Positions 1-10,593 of a stretch of DNA of 64,000 nucleotides are shown in pieces; the stretch's first letter is position 1, and every line of letters starts with the position of its first letter. Location of the stretch: assembly GCA_963580285.1 (NCBI GenBank), contig OY757026.1, forward strand, positions 66,527,396-66,591,395, given 5' to 3'. The notes under the pieces are model-generated. The model was not told the DNA's origin. It worked only from the letters and a program-made list of their open reading frames with translations, and did no database searches. Origin of the DNA: Lucinisca nassula (lineage: Eukaryota > Mollusca > Bivalvia > Lucinida > Lucinidae). The position numbers were made by a program, and so were the translations under genes.

Positions 1-87
1 TCAATCTGTCTGTGTGGAATTCAAACTTAAACTGGATCATATGACATCAAATTTCAAGCAATACAGTGTTTTCAGAGTGTAAAAATA

Positions 88-277
88 CAGTAATATTCCG
101 CTATCAAGACCAGGAAACATTAAAAGTAATTACCTCTTAAAAGTGTATTTAAAATGTTTAAGGTGTCCTTTGTTAACGAGGACTTTAAAAAGTGACCACC
201 TTTGGGGCTGTTCAAAAGTGGTCTTAAAGACCACTTTTGAAACATCCAAAAGTGTGGTTTTAATAAAAGAATTTTAC
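88..277. mobile_element. M7 MITE (Tc1/pogo-like)
   Basis: The left end reads TA-CAGTAATATTCCGCTATC and the right end ends GAATTTTACT, its approximate inverse. The middle holds a hairpin of GTGGTCTTAAAGACCAC type. TA flanks and CAGT termini fit a Tc1/mariner-superfamily MITE. Related copies lie at 12145 and 56346. Confidence 0.7.
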
Positions 278-502
278 TTTATCAAATTTTCTCACAAGGC
301 AAATCAATACAATAGCAACATGCTGCAGTTTGCATCAACAGTAACAATATATCAATCATCATGCTAAAAAAGGTAAATTTGCTAAAAAATATCTCTTGAC
401 TTGACAAACCATTATATACTAAGGTGCCTTCCCAACCAAGTTTTGGGCACAGTTAAGAGAGGTGGGTGCATATATTCTCCTTTCACCCTGAACCAATTTA
501 CA
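278..502. other. No feature recognised
   Basis: AT-rich sequence between the M7 copy and the Harbinger element. I see no exon-like frame or repeat family here. Confidence 0.5.
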
Positions 503-505
503 TTA

Positions 506-1648
506 AGGGGCTCTTACACTGTCATGATTTTGGCCACGACTCACCACGATTTTTTAAATCGTGGTAAATCTTGAACAAGGTCGTAGAGAAGTCGGCAGAG
601 ATCTTGAGGAATCGTGGTTGATCATGATAGTTCGGGAGTGACCCCGACTGTTTTGGACATGTTCAAAACATTTGTGACGAGTCGGCATCATTTTTCAAAT
701 CGTAGAGCAGTCGTAGAGAAATCGTAGCTCGTTCGTGAGCCGTCGCCGTGGTAATCGTGGCCAACTGTGAATAATCGTGACTGAATTCTACCACGATTGA
801 GCTACGACAAGACAAGATCATCAACAACGCCTCTGTGATTCCATTGCGACTGCCATACGATCTACTACGATATGACGACGACTGCTCACGACAATGCAAG
901 ATTCACGAGGAATGCACTACGATTGATGACGACGCCAGCACTATTTATCCCGACGCTACGTCGAACGTAATAAAGGTCTTCTTGCTATCCATGGCCTGAC
1001 CCAATAGCGTCTCCTCCTGTCCCTCCTGTTCCTCTGCACCTCCAGTTGTTCAGCCATTGCAATGTCATTTTCGATCATGTCTTGTTCGAGCTGAACTAAA
1101 TTTTGAAGATACTCGTACAGAAGCCTTTGACCTGGCTGCAAAAACATTTTCGTCAGATGCTCTCTACAGAAATGGTTGAAACTGAATGACACTGTGCATT
1201 TGATGAATACTTTTATATACCCAGATTGTTATAAATCATGACGAATCGGGAGAAGTCTTGGTTAATCTTGAGTAAATCGTATTGAATCCTCGATGATCGT
1301 ACTGATCATCGTGCCAATTCGGCCTTGGTCGTAGAGCAGTCTTGCAGGGATCATGAGAAATCGTGTATGATCGTCTGATATCTTGAAGCAATCATGGTGC
1401 AGTCGTAGAAGAATCCTAGAGGATCGTAAGACATCGTGGTCGATCGTGGAGGATCGTTGTAAATCGGCTCCATTATCGTACAGCAATCGTGATTGTTCGT
1501 AGAAGTGTCGTAGCAATGTCGTGAGTATTCGTAGGGTAGTGAAATCGGAACCGTGTATGCCCCAATTTGCCACGATTTTCATGGTCCCCATTGGTCGTGG
1601 ACAGTCGTGGATATTCGTGGTCAAAGTTGTGACAGTGTAAGAGCCGCT
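506..1648 (-). mobile_element. Non-autonomous PIF/Harbinger element
   Basis: The terminal inverted repeats are AGGGGCTCTTACACTGTCA on the left and its near-inverse ending GAGCCGCT on the right. TTA lies directly outside both ends (503-505 and 1649-1651). A 3-bp TTA duplication is the PIF/Harbinger signature, and an embedded transposase fragment agrees. The interior is packed with short ATCGTRG/CTACGA motifs on both strands, giving heavy self-complementarity. Length is about 1.14 kb against about 3 kb for an autonomous element, so it is internally deleted. Confidence 0.8.
956..1192 (-). pseudogene. Harbinger transposase N-terminal fragment
   Basis: This is a 78-residue frame inside the Harbinger element. 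It has an acidic, glutamine-rich region (residues 30-52), then an arginine cluster and the motif WVRPWIARRPL at about residues 64-74. That arginine-then-WVRPW signature is typical of HARBI1-like DDE nucleases in invertebrates. The frame stops shortly after the motif, so the DDE catalytic core is absent. It cannot encode an active transposase. Assignment rests on remembered family signature, not a search. Confidence 0.7.
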
Positions 1649-1953
1649 TTATATAAAATGACAAGAACTTTTGGGTCCAATGTATGCAAATCAACCCAAA
1701 GTAACTAAGTGCTGAAGCTTTAAGTTGTTGATGTCCACATGACTATTGCTGATGCATATGAAATCCAGGTAACACTTATTCATAGCAATGATATTCTTGT
1801 CATTGTGACATCAGAGTCATCGTGACATCTGCATAAAACCTAGACTGCATGTATGTTTAGTTAAGCAAACAGTGTAGAGTCAGATATGGGCCCGGAGGTT
1901 ATAAAACTTTTTTCATGCTCAACTCACTTGAGCATGAAATTTAATCTGCCCAT

Positions 1954-1993
1954 AAATTTTAAAATGCCAACAATTGTTGGCATTTTAAAATTT
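1954..1993. repeat. 40-bp perfect palindrome
   Basis: The sequence is a perfect inverted repeat with no spacer, centred on CAATTG at 1971-1976, with half-site CAATTGTTGGCATTTTAAA reading outward. It lies within the fold-back element. Confidence 0.85.
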
Positions 1994-2042
1994 TGAAGCA
2001 GGACAAATTATATTCTGTGTGAACAGGAAAATTGCCTCTTGT

Positions 2043-2332
2043 GTTTGTTTGTTTGCTTGATTTGAGATTTAGCATCCCCGTCAGCACTGTATAGGTCATT
2101 TTGGAGGCATTGCTTTTGATGCTGCTGGACATTTACCCAATATTGAGATGGAATTACATCTCAAGCCCTGCCACCCAATGAAACCAATAAGGTTTGCATG
2201 CATTGGTGGTCTGACTCGCACAAGCTTCGAAACGCAAAGCGATTTACATGTTCTCTCGTTCGGTTGGTGTCAGCTCTGCATGGAAGCATCATGCAGCCCA
2301 TCTACTTCTTCAAGCCCCAATGGGTGGGGGCC
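2043..2332 (-). mobile_element. SINE-B copy, diverged
   Basis: It starts with the inverse of the AAAC-rich tail (GTTTGTTTGCTTGATTTGAG) and ends with TTCTTCAAGCCCCAATGGG, the SINE-B 5' end. Many substitutions suggest an old copy. Confidence 0.75.
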
Positions 2333-2668
2333 ATTGTTTGCTTAATATTTATGAGTATTCAGTGTTGCGCCGAGAGGGGGCCATGGGGCCATTTGCCTAC
2401 CTAAAGTCATTGATGGCCCTTTCATCATTAAACATGGGGCCCGGATGACCCTCAGAAATCAACAACGTTGCTTATATTTTATTTACTGAAGCCCCTTTAA
2501 AATTTAAAATGACCCTTTGGAAAATGTCATAAGGGCCATTGGTGTCCCCCAAGCAATCGAGCCTAGGCACAACACTAAGTATTTAAAATTTCATGCTCAG
2601 TTGAGTTCAGTATAGAAGTTTTATAACCTCGGGGCCAGATGCCACAGAATGCAGTGTCTGCTGTTTAT

Positions 2669-3121
2669 GCAAAAAATACAGAAATTTAAATATTAAATTC
2701 CAATAAGTTGCCGTTTTGGACACCTTTCTAAGCCTACATTCAGAGAACAATCCACAAGACTTGGATATGTTTTCAGTCACTATAGCTTCACTAGCTTACA
2801 GGATTCTCCATCAACTACAATTAAGTCAAACACACTGGCACCTTTCTAAATATGTATATACATTTGTAAATCATGCTAAAAATACAAAAATAAAAGGACT
2901 GGACAGCCTCTTACTTGAAAGAGCATTTTCTTCAAAAGCAACGGTTACCACAGCATTCGTTCTGTGTTAAATGTTATGAAAAAGTAGCAAAACATTCTGA
3001 CAAAAATTAGCACCAAAAATCTTTCCATTAAAATGAACAAATATTAATCTAGCAGCAAGTCTGTTAGGTAATACATGTGGTAATACAGCATAGCTCCTCA
3101 CTTAGCTCTAGCCTACAAACA
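2669..3121. other. No feature recognised
   Basis: AT-rich, apparently single-copy sequence without repeat or exon signal that I can support. Confidence 0.4.
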
Positions 3122-3125
3122 TTAA

Positions 3126-3330
3126 CCCTTATCTTGCTGAATATTCATTTAAGCCACACCCATTTCTGTCTATCAACCAATCAAATTACTTGATGTAATT
3201 TGTTGTTACAAATGCATAAACTGAATGCCAAACAGTGTAGATCTTGATCAGATGGCTTCTTCAGAAGCCATCTGATCTGGATCTACACTATTTGCAAAGA
3301 TAGGGGTGGTTGTGAACAGCAAGATAAGGG
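3126..3330. mobile_element. M1 MITE, complete
   Basis: TTAA lies immediately outside both ends (3122-3125, 3331-3334). The termini CCCTTATCTTGCTG and CAGCAAGATAAGGG are perfect inverses, and the middle holds the core hairpin with loop GGCTTCTTCAGAAGCC. TTAA duplication and CCC termini fit piggyBac-mobilised MITEs; no transposase is present in the window. Confidence 0.85.
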
Positions 3331-3393
3331 TTAATATAGCAACAGATAAGGTAAGTATTTTGTGATGATTGGTCAAGGATAGTTTTCCTTAAT

Positions 3394-4795
3394 TGCACGA
3401 CCCGCAGAAAAAGCGACCGACAGAAGTCGCTTGATTTTCTATGAGTGCCCTAAAATCACCGTGTCACTCGTCATTCTGTCATTCTGTCAGTCAGTCCGTC
3501 CGTAACCTGTTTGTGAAAATTGGTGATAGTGACTTAACCGCTTAGAATATTTAAACAATTTTTGGCATACTGATAGATATCAATGAGATCTAACCAATGA
3601 ACTTGCGAAATATTACATTCCATTTAGTATAGCCTCGCCGAGGTGAAAAATGTGAAAATTTTCGAACTGCTTCTCCTCGGAAACCGTTGGGCCGATTGAA
3701 GTCAAATTTCATATGGAGCCTCTATGGGATGGGGGAAACCAAAATTTGCTCATGGGGTCCAGGTCACATGACCAAAATGGCCGCCAAGCCATATATGGTC
3801 TGTCTAACTGTCCGTCCGTAACATGTTTGTGAAAATTGGTGATAGTGACTTAACAGCTTAAAATATTTAAACAATTTTTGGCATACTGATAGATATCAAC
3901 GAGATCTAACCAATGAACTTGTGAAATATTACATTCCATTTAGTATAGCCTCGCCACGGGGAAAAATGTGAAAATTTTTGAACTGCTTCTCCTCGGAAAC
4001 CGTTGGGCCATGGAAGTCAAATTTCATATGGAGCCTCTATGGGATGGGGGAAACCAAAATTTGCTCATGGGGTCCAGGTCACATGACCAAAATGGCCTCC
4101 AAGCCTTATATGGTTTGTCTAACTGTCCGTCCATAACCCGTTTGTGAAAATTGGTGATAGTGACTTAACCGCTTGGAATATTTAAACAATTTTTGGCATA
4201 CTGATAGATATCAATGAGATCTAACCAATGAACTTGCGAAATATTGCATTCCATTTAGTAAAGCCTCGCCGAGGCAAAAAATGTGAAAATTTTTGAACTG
4301 CTTCTCCTCAGAAACTGTTGGGCCGATTGAAGTCAAATTTCATATGGAGCCTCTATGGGATGGGGGAAACCAAAATTTGCTCATGGGGTCCAGGTCACAT
4401 GACCAAAATGGCCGCCAAGCCATATATGGTAAAACCCTTCAAAAATAGTCTTCTCCAGAACCACTGGGCAGATTTCCACGAAACTTGATAAATAGCATCT
4501 GGGACGTAGGCCCATCATAAATTGCTAAAATGGTGACCCTGGGTTGACCTTGACCTTCTTTGTGCCTAGGTCAAACTTTGACAAATATGCTTTTGTATTG
4601 GAAAAGTGAGAATGCATTTTATCCTGCAAACGATTCAGAATACAGTACTAAAGTATAAGATATATTTTTGCTCCTTACGATAAGGCGCATTTATTGGGGG
4701 AACCGTTTTAGGTCCAGGTCACATTACCAAAATGGCCGCCATACCCATATATGGTAACACTCATAAAGCTAAAAGCATCCGGCGGGTCGTGCACT
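3394..4795. mobile_element. TIR element with 315-bp tandem units
   Basis: TGCACGACCCGC at 3394-3405 recurs inverted at 4784-4795. Between them are three consecutive copies of a unit of about 315-316 bp (TGTTTGTGAAAATTGG at about 3508, 3824 and 4139), then a divergent AT-rich tail including TGACCTTGACCTT. No coding frame is present. Superfamily is not recognised and no clear target-site duplication is seen. Confidence 0.6.
3490..4435. repeat. Three tandem 315-bp units
   Basis: Each unit runs from a GTCCGTCCGTAAC-like start through GCCTCGCCGAGG, CATATGGAGCCTCTATGGG and CACATGACCAAAATGGCC. Identity between units is high, suggesting recent homogenisation. Confidence 0.85.
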
Positions 4796-4827
4796 TCAGC
4801 TGAAGCACTGGTTCTCAATATAAACCT

Positions 4828-4888
4828 ATGTTGTGGGTATTCACTAGAACTGCCTCATAGAGGCAGTTCTAATGAATACCCACAACAT
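4828..4888. repeat. Solo GTGGGTAC-type hairpin
   Basis: A near-perfect inverted repeat of about 27-bp arms (TTGTGGGTATTC, GAACTGCCTC, mirrored). The same hairpin is the core of M5 and M6 elsewhere in the window. Confidence 0.75.
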
Positions 4889-5078
4889 ATGTTTTTACGG
4901 AGAACTGACAAAAACTATTGTTCAATTATCACAAAATACTTACCTTATCTCTTGCTATGTTTGATAACGCAAAAACTGATGGTCATCTACCACAGCTAAT
5001 TCAAACTCATTCTGTAGTCCCTAGAGAATTCGCCCAATAACTCCAGATAACCATTTATGTTGGACAATTTTGTAGGTT

Positions 5079-5178
5079 TTAAGGGGAATGGGAACACCTT
5101 CAGGGGAGCTAACTCCAGCAAAGGTATTTTTGTTTCCCATGTAAATAGGGGTCAACTCTTAAAGGAAAGAATATATGC
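5079..5178. mobile_element. M8 MITE, left part
   Basis: It starts AAGGGGAATGGGAACACC and continues CTTCAGGGGAGCTAACTCC, matching the left part of the full M8 at 53448. The right half is missing. Confidence 0.6.
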
Positions 5179-5186
5179 TCCACCCT

Positions 5187-5345
5187 TGATTTGTTTGATT
5201 TGAGGCTAAACCCAGTCAACACTGTATAGGTCATTTTGGAGACATTACTTCCAATTTAGTGAGTCTTTTACCCGACTTGAGATGAAATGACATCTCAAGC
5301 CCTGTTTCCAATGAAACCAATAGGGTTTGTGTATGGACACAATTA
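5187..5345 (-). mobile_element. SINE-B copy, 5'-truncated
   Basis: It matches the SINE-B 3' half in antisense (GTTTGATTTGAGG through ACCAATAGGGTTT) and then stops. Confidence 0.7.
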
Positions 5346-5599
5346 GGTACTAGCTATGTAATGGTCAGAAATGAAGCTTGAATTTATATATTAAAAAAAT
5401 ATATTACACTAATCAACACTATATATATATATAGAACTAGCATTGAAAACAACATTGTAACTGTAAGATATTTCTATATTCATATTTTCTATTCTGATGA
5501 ATATAATGCCAACGACAGTACATTGTATCAATCTGATGACTCTGAGTTTAACCATTGTTCTGTTGAATAATTTAATTTTGGAACTTTCAATTTTGAAAA

Positions 5600-5755
5600 T
5601 CAACCAATGAAATTTCTTGTTGTAATTTAATCCTATAAATTCACAAAGTAATTGATAAACAATGAAGATCCAGATCAGATGGCTTCCATGATCCAGATTT
5701 GCACTGTTTGCAAAGGTAGAACATTAGCCTCGAACAGCAGGGCAAGCGTTATTGG
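5600..5755. mobile_element. M1 MITE, degenerate
   Basis: It retains GATCCAGATCAGATGGCTTC and GCACTGTTTGCAAAGG of the M1 core, and a decayed right end GAACAGCAGGGCAAGCG. The left terminus is lost. Confidence 0.55.
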
Positions 5756-6540
5756 CAAAATCAATGACTAACTCTGGTCATGATGAAAAAGTTTTTTTAC
5801 CACACTTTAAATTTTCTTGGGCACACTTACTCTGGATAGGATTAAACTGTATAGTGCATATTCTTTCACATTAACCCTTATCCTGCTGTAGTTTTTAATC
5901 AGAGGGCCCAGATTCGCTCACCTGAATGTCACTGTCTCTGGTACATTCTATATTTAGCGCTGGTGGCCACCTTGTTCATCAGAGCAGAACAATCTTAGCT
6001 ACTTTTGTGGGGTGTCACCTTGGCAACATTCCTGTGAAGTTTGAATCAAATTGACCCAAGGGTTTAGGAATAGTTCCCATTTGAAGAACATTTACAATGT
6101 TTTGCTATTTTTAACTCTGGTGGCCATATTGTTCATCGAAGTGGGATCATTTTAGCTATTGTGGTAGAGGGTCATCTAAGCAATATTCATATGATGCTTG
6201 AATGAAATTGGCCCAATGGTACAGGAGTTGTCGTTTGAAAAATTTTTTCTATTAGCTATTTTAGTAGGGAGTCCCCTGAGCAACATTCCTGGGAAGTGTG
6301 AATCAAATTCTCCATTGAGTTTAGGAGATAATCGCGTTTGAAGCAAATAAACGTTTTTCTATTTTTAACTCTGGTGGCCATTTTGTTCATTAGCTCTGGT
6401 GGCCATTTTGTTCATCAGAGTGGAATAGTTTAAGCTTTTTTAGTATTTTAGTCATCTAAGCAACATTCCTATGAAGTTTGAATGAAATTGGCCCAAGGGT
6501 ACAAGAGGAGTTTAGTTTGAAGACTTTTTTCTATTCATCA

Positions 6541-6783
6541 CATAAACACGCCTATATAATTTTGACCCCATTGAACCCCACTTTTATATGGTAAAATTGG
6601 GGTCTGCTCTCAAATATAGATTGTGGTTACTCATTATAGAACAGCCTCATCGAGGCGGTTCTAACGGGTGCCCACAATCTATATTTGGAGCAGAAATAAG
6701 AAAAATATCACAATTATTCATCATAAAATAGTCATTTTTTGGGGGGAAAAGGTGGCAATGTATTTATATAGGCGTGTTTGCAT
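6541..6783. mobile_element. M5 MITE
   Basis: Ends AAACACGCCTATATAA and its inverse TTTATATAGGCGTGTTT enclose a core hairpin (about 6624-6680: GAACAGCCTCATCGAGGCGGTTC). It matches the opposite-oriented copy at 52437. Confidence 0.75.
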
Positions 6784-7039
6784 AATGTTTAGCTCTGGTG
6801 GTCATCTTTTTCATCAGAGCCGAAGGATTTTATCTATTTTAGTAGGGAGGACCAGTCACCTGCATAACATTCCTGTGAAATTTGAATAAAATTGGCCCAA
6901 GGGTTAAGGAAGAGTTTGTATTTGAAGCAAATTTACCATGTTTTCTATTTTTAGCTATGGCAGCCATTTTGCTCATCAGAGCAGAACCGTTTTAGCAATT
7001 TTGGGTCACCTAAGCAACAATGCTATGTAGTTTGAATGA

Positions 7040-7338
7040 TTTTTGTTAGTTTGATTTGAGGTTGAACATCCCCATCAACACTGTAAAGGTCATTTTGGAG
7101 ATGTTGCTTCCAATTTTGTGGGACTTTTACCCGCCATTGAGATGAAATGACATCTCAAGCCCTGTCGCCCAATGAAACCAATAGGGTTTATTAGCATGGA
7201 CGGTCCGCCTCGCACCGCAATTCCTGGACAGGGTTAGATCCTCTAAGCGGTTTACCAGTACTAGCCTGTGGGCCGGATTCAGCTCTGCGTGGATGCATCA
7301 TGCAGCCAATATATTTCTTCAAGCCCCTATAGGCGGGG
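7040..7338 (-). mobile_element. SINE-B, full length with TSD
   Basis: The 10-bp duplication GTTTGAATGA flanks it at 7030-7039 and 7339-7348. It is inserted in a Helitron tandem unit and so is younger than the Helitron array. Confidence 0.85.
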
Positions 7339-8226
7339 GTTTGAATGAAATTGGCCCAAGGGTATAGGAGGAGTTGTTCTATTTTCTATTTTTCGCTCTG
7401 GTGGCCATCTTGTTTGTCAGAGCGGAATGTAAATTTTGGTAGGGAGTCACCTGGGCAATATTCCGGTGAAGTTTGAATCAAATTGGCCCAAGGGTTTAGG
7501 AGGAGTTCGTGTTTGAAGCAAATTAATGATGTTTTTCTATTTTTAGCTCTAGTGGCCAGATTGTTCATTTGAGCAAAACAATTTTAGCTATTTTGGTAGA
7601 GGATCACCTAAGCATCATTCCTATGAAGTTTGAATGAAATTGGCCCAGGGGTTTGAGAGGAGTAGTCATTTTAAGATTTTTCTATTGTTAGCTCTGGTGG
7701 CCATCTTGTTCATCGGAGCAGAACGATTTCAGCTATTTTGGTAGAGAGTCACCTAGGCAACTTTCCTATGACGTCTGAATGAAATTGGCCAAGAGGTATT
7801 GGAGGAGTAGTCGTTTAAAGATTTTTCTATTTTTAGCTCTGGCGGCCATCTTGTTCATCAGAGCGGAACCATTTTAGCTATTTTGGTAGAGAGCCACCTA
7901 GGCAACATTCCTGCGAAGTTTTAATTCAATTGGCCCAAGTGTTTAAGAGGAGTAGTCTTTAAAAGCAATTGCTGATGATGCAGAACACACAACAAACATT
8001 GACCAATCACAATAGCTCACCATGAGCACTTTGTGCTCAGGTCAGCTAATAAGCCACACCCATTTCTGACTGTCAGCCGATCAGCTTACATGATATCACA
8101 TTTTTTGTTCAAATTCACAAGCTGAATGATAAACAGTGTTGATCCTGATCAGATGGCAGAAGCCATCGGATCTGGAGCTACACTGTTTGCCAAAGTAGAG
8201 GTTGTCATGAACAGCAGGATAAGGGT

Positions 8227-8747
8227 TAAGAGTTCTGTGGACAAGGCCAATGATTAATGTCTTGAAAACCTTTATTTCACTCAGAAAAGTGGTTGAAAAG
8301 TTCACCAAAGATAAGAAATGACAGGTGACAGATCACAAAACATTAAATACAATATATTCATTCAACTAGTTTTTATAATGATTGAACAGTTTAAATTGCA
8401 CAATCGGCAACATTCCAACATCCAGTGATAAACACAATAAATATGTAAATCTTTACATGAATGCACAATAAACGGCAAACTGTGAGAAAAAATGCAATCG
8501 TACAAAACCACATTACCTGCACAAAAAATAGCATGCAGCACTGCACAAAATATTAATGCATTTACACCCAGCATTACAAAATATGGACATTAATGCGAAT
8601 ATTTCTGACATTATTCTACCATTTTGTTTTTCAGCCGAGACAACTTTTTGTAACTTTTCTAAAACCGGAAAACCTAAAATAAATTGGGACCTCAAAAAGT
8701 ATATTATAGCGTGCTCTCTTACATGAAAGAATTTGCAAATTCTTTTC
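8227..8747. other. No feature recognised
   Basis: AT-rich sequence with no repeat family or exon that I can support. Confidence 0.4.
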
Positions 8748-8751
8748 TTAA

Positions 8752-8956
8752 CCCTTGTTCTGCTGAGCCCGGATATGTCTTATCTTTCAAACAATGCAGA
8801 TCCAGATCAGATGGCTTCTGAAGAAGCCATCTGATCAGGATCTTCATTGTTTGCCATCCAGTTTATGAATTTGTTGCAATAATTTGCATCAAGTTATCTG
8901 ACTGGCTGATAATCAGTCGTGGGTGTGATATAATTAAATATTCAGCAGGACAAGGG
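8752..8956. mobile_element. M1 MITE, complete variant
   Basis: TTAA flanks both ends (8748-8751, 8957-8960). The termini are CCCTTGTTCTGCTG and CAGCAGGACAAGGG, and the core is GGCTTCTGAAGAAGCC with TCTTCATTG in place of TCTACACTG. This belongs to the same sub-family as 21084 and 22004. Confidence 0.85.
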
Positions 8957-9074
8957 TTAAAAGTAGACCGCTATTGGTGAGGGAGATAAAAAAAAAAATT
9001 CAAAGCCTTTAATTCCGACTTTTTTCTATTACATGAGAGCCATCGTTTGGCATTTCTTTGTTTTAAGAAGACTG

Positions 9075-9299
9075 GAAAGACCTTCAGGGGAGGCAACTCT
9101 TCCAAATGTATTTTTGTCTCCCATGTCATCATAGGGGTCAACTCTTAAAGGAAATAATTTGATTCTGTCTTTTAGGAGTAGACCCCTTTTCAGCAGGACA
9201 CGGCTTATAGAAAAGGGAATAGGAAGTCCCAAAAGTTGTCTCCCTTTGAAAAATGGTGAAAAAAAAAACAAACTGCTAGGTGTTACCATTCCCCTTAAG
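9075..9299. mobile_element. M8 MITE, left end lost
   Basis: It contains CCTTCAGGGGAGGCAACTC and ends GTTACCATTCCCCTTAAG, the M8 right end. The left terminal repeat has been replaced by other sequence. Confidence 0.65.
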
Positions 9300-9308
9300 T
9301 GTTTTTGG

Positions 9309-9593
9309 TTTGTTTTTGTTTGAATTCAGGTTAAACATCCCTGTCAACACAATTGAGGTCATTTTGGTGACATCCCAATTTTGTGGGATTTTCCCCAACA
9401 TTCAGATGAAATGACATCTCAAGCCCTGCCACCAAATGAAACCAATAGGGACTGAGTGTATGCATTGGATGGTCCAAATCGCACCACTTCACCTGGACAA
9501 GCTTAGTCCTTCTAAGCAGTTTACCAGTACTCATGTGTGGTCAGTTTCAGCTGTGCCTCCAAATCTATTTCTCCAAACCCAATGGGCAGGGGC
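9309..9593 (-). mobile_element. SINE-B copy
   Basis: A full-length but diverged antisense SINE-B, from GTTTTTGTTTGAATTCAGG to CCCAATGGGCAGGGGCC. Confidence 0.75.
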
Positions 9594-9605
9594 CTACCTT
9601 CACCA

Positions 9606-9803
9606 GTTCTGTTTGTTTGTTAGGAGTTTAACGGCCCAGTCAGCTTTTTCTGGGCAGGCTTATGTATATATAAGTGGTTAACCAGTACAGTGCACATTCT
9701 TTTGGGAGAAACTGACAACTGCCCTTCTTGAACTAGCGGCAGGGATAGAATGACTTTGGAAAAGATTTCAAGATCAATCTCCACAAAATAATGTTGCTAA
9801 ACT
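9606..9803 (-). mobile_element. SINE-C copy, head truncated
   Basis: It shows the SINE-C body in antisense (GTTTAACGGCCCAGTCAG, GACAACTGCCCTTCTTGAA, ATCTCCACAAAATAATGTTG) and stops before the tRNA-like head. Confidence 0.7.
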
Positions 9804-10029
9804 GGTGAGGAGATGAAAATACATTTTTAAGAGTTACCTCCCCTAAAGGTAGCATAAAGAGCGGAGACACTGATCGGGATGCTGAAGTTTGCAGGGTCCT
9901 GATCAGTGTCTACACATTTTGTATGTTTAGATAAACATCATTCTCTAAGTAGTTATTATGGACTTGTCCAATAATTGTAAGATGGAAGATGCCATTGTCA
10001 ATGCTGGATATAAATGGGATAGCCTGTGT

Positions 10030-10491
10030 ACTGTAAAATTCCTAAAATTTCGGACACGTTGAGGACCTGCTGTAATTCTCTTAAAATTTTAACATATGGG
10101 CCCCGCCAAGCGAATTTGGGTCTTCGAGCATTCCGTCATGACAAATTTTAAAAGCGCATACCCAGCCATTCAGAGGGGCCAGGGATATGGCTTTCTGTCT
10201 GAAGGTTCCTCTTGATTCACTGCTTGTATGAGCGAGCAGCGAAGGATCTGGCGATACTGCGCGGACGCGCATGCTTGCCTGAACCTTCGTTGCTCGCATA
10301 GGCGATAAGTACCAAAATCGCTTGACGGGGCCCATATATGTTTCATGATTCAGCAAGGAGGCCAAAAGGTGCAAACAAAATGGAAAACAGTGTAAACCCT
10401 GATCAGACTGCTCCTTCAGGAGCAGTCTGATCAGGGTCTGCACTGTATGCTTATGCCTATCTTTCCCAATACTTAGAATCGTTACGGTAGC
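10030..10491. mobile_element. M4 MITE interrupted by another MITE
   Basis: Left part CTGTAAAATTCCTAAAATTTC with CACGTTGAGGACCTGCTG, core hairpin GACTGCTCCTTCAGGAGCAGTC, right end GTTACGGTAG. It is split by the element at 10098-10333. Confidence 0.7.
10098..10333. mobile_element. Nested MITE, GGGCCCCGCCAAGCGA ends
   Basis: GGGCCCCGCCAAGCGA at the left and TCGCTTGACGGGGCCC at the right are inverse with one mismatch. Flanks are alternating AT (ACATAT / ATATATG), so the duplication length is ambiguous. It is GC-rich compared with its surroundings. No other copy is in the window. Confidence 0.7.
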
Positions 10492-10593
10492 TATTATTAA
10501 CAGTCTTTTATAACAAAGGTTCTGAATGACAGAAAAGTAAATCATAATACATTTAGAAAGTTTAGAGCAATGTTTAAACTTTACCACCCTTAA

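Larger units (their letters stand above)
1861..2668. mobile_element. Fold-back repeat with SINE-B in its loop
   Basis: Sequence around 1881-1946 is repeated in inverse at about 2578-2640; the arms share GAGGTTATAAAACTT and GAGCATGAAATTT. Outer flanks carry the AAACAGTGTAG core motif also used by M1-M4. The loop holds a diverged SINE-B (2043-2332) and a 40-bp perfect palindrome. Confidence 0.6.
5950..7980. repeat. About nine diverged 150-bp tandem units
   Basis: The phrase CTCTGGTGGCCATYTTGTTC recurs near 5957, 6116, 6369, 6401, 6782, 6955, 7396, 7547, 7692 and 7839. Each is followed by GAGCGGAACGATTTTAGC and AAATTGGCCCAAGGG. The spacing is broken by one M5 and one SINE-B insertion. Confidence 0.75.
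5899..8049 (+). mobile_element. Non-autonomous Helitron
   Basis: The insertion begins TC and ends CTAA, with host A before it (5898) and host T after it (8050). A 6-bp-stem hairpin GAGCAC-TTT-GTGCTC sits at 8024-8038, seven bases before CTAA. TC...CTRR ends, subterminal hairpin and insertion between A and T are Helitron hallmarks. The body is about nine diverged units of about 150 bp and no Rep/helicase frame exists. It carries an M5 (6541-6783) and a SINE-B (7040-7338). Confidence 0.75.
5875..8225. mobile_element. M1 MITE split by a Helitron
   Basis: TTAA (5871-5874) and CCCTTATCCTGCTG start an M1, which breaks off at 5898 and resumes at 8050 with TAAGCCACACCC. It ends GCAGGATAAGGG at 8225, followed by TTAA. 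The two halves total about 200 bp, the normal M1 length. The 2151 bp between are the Helitron. Confidence 0.75.

Noticed and set aside
9029..9289. 86-residue minus-strand frame
   Set aside because: It lies in an M8 repeat and the same sequence at 5079 and 53448 is non-coding.
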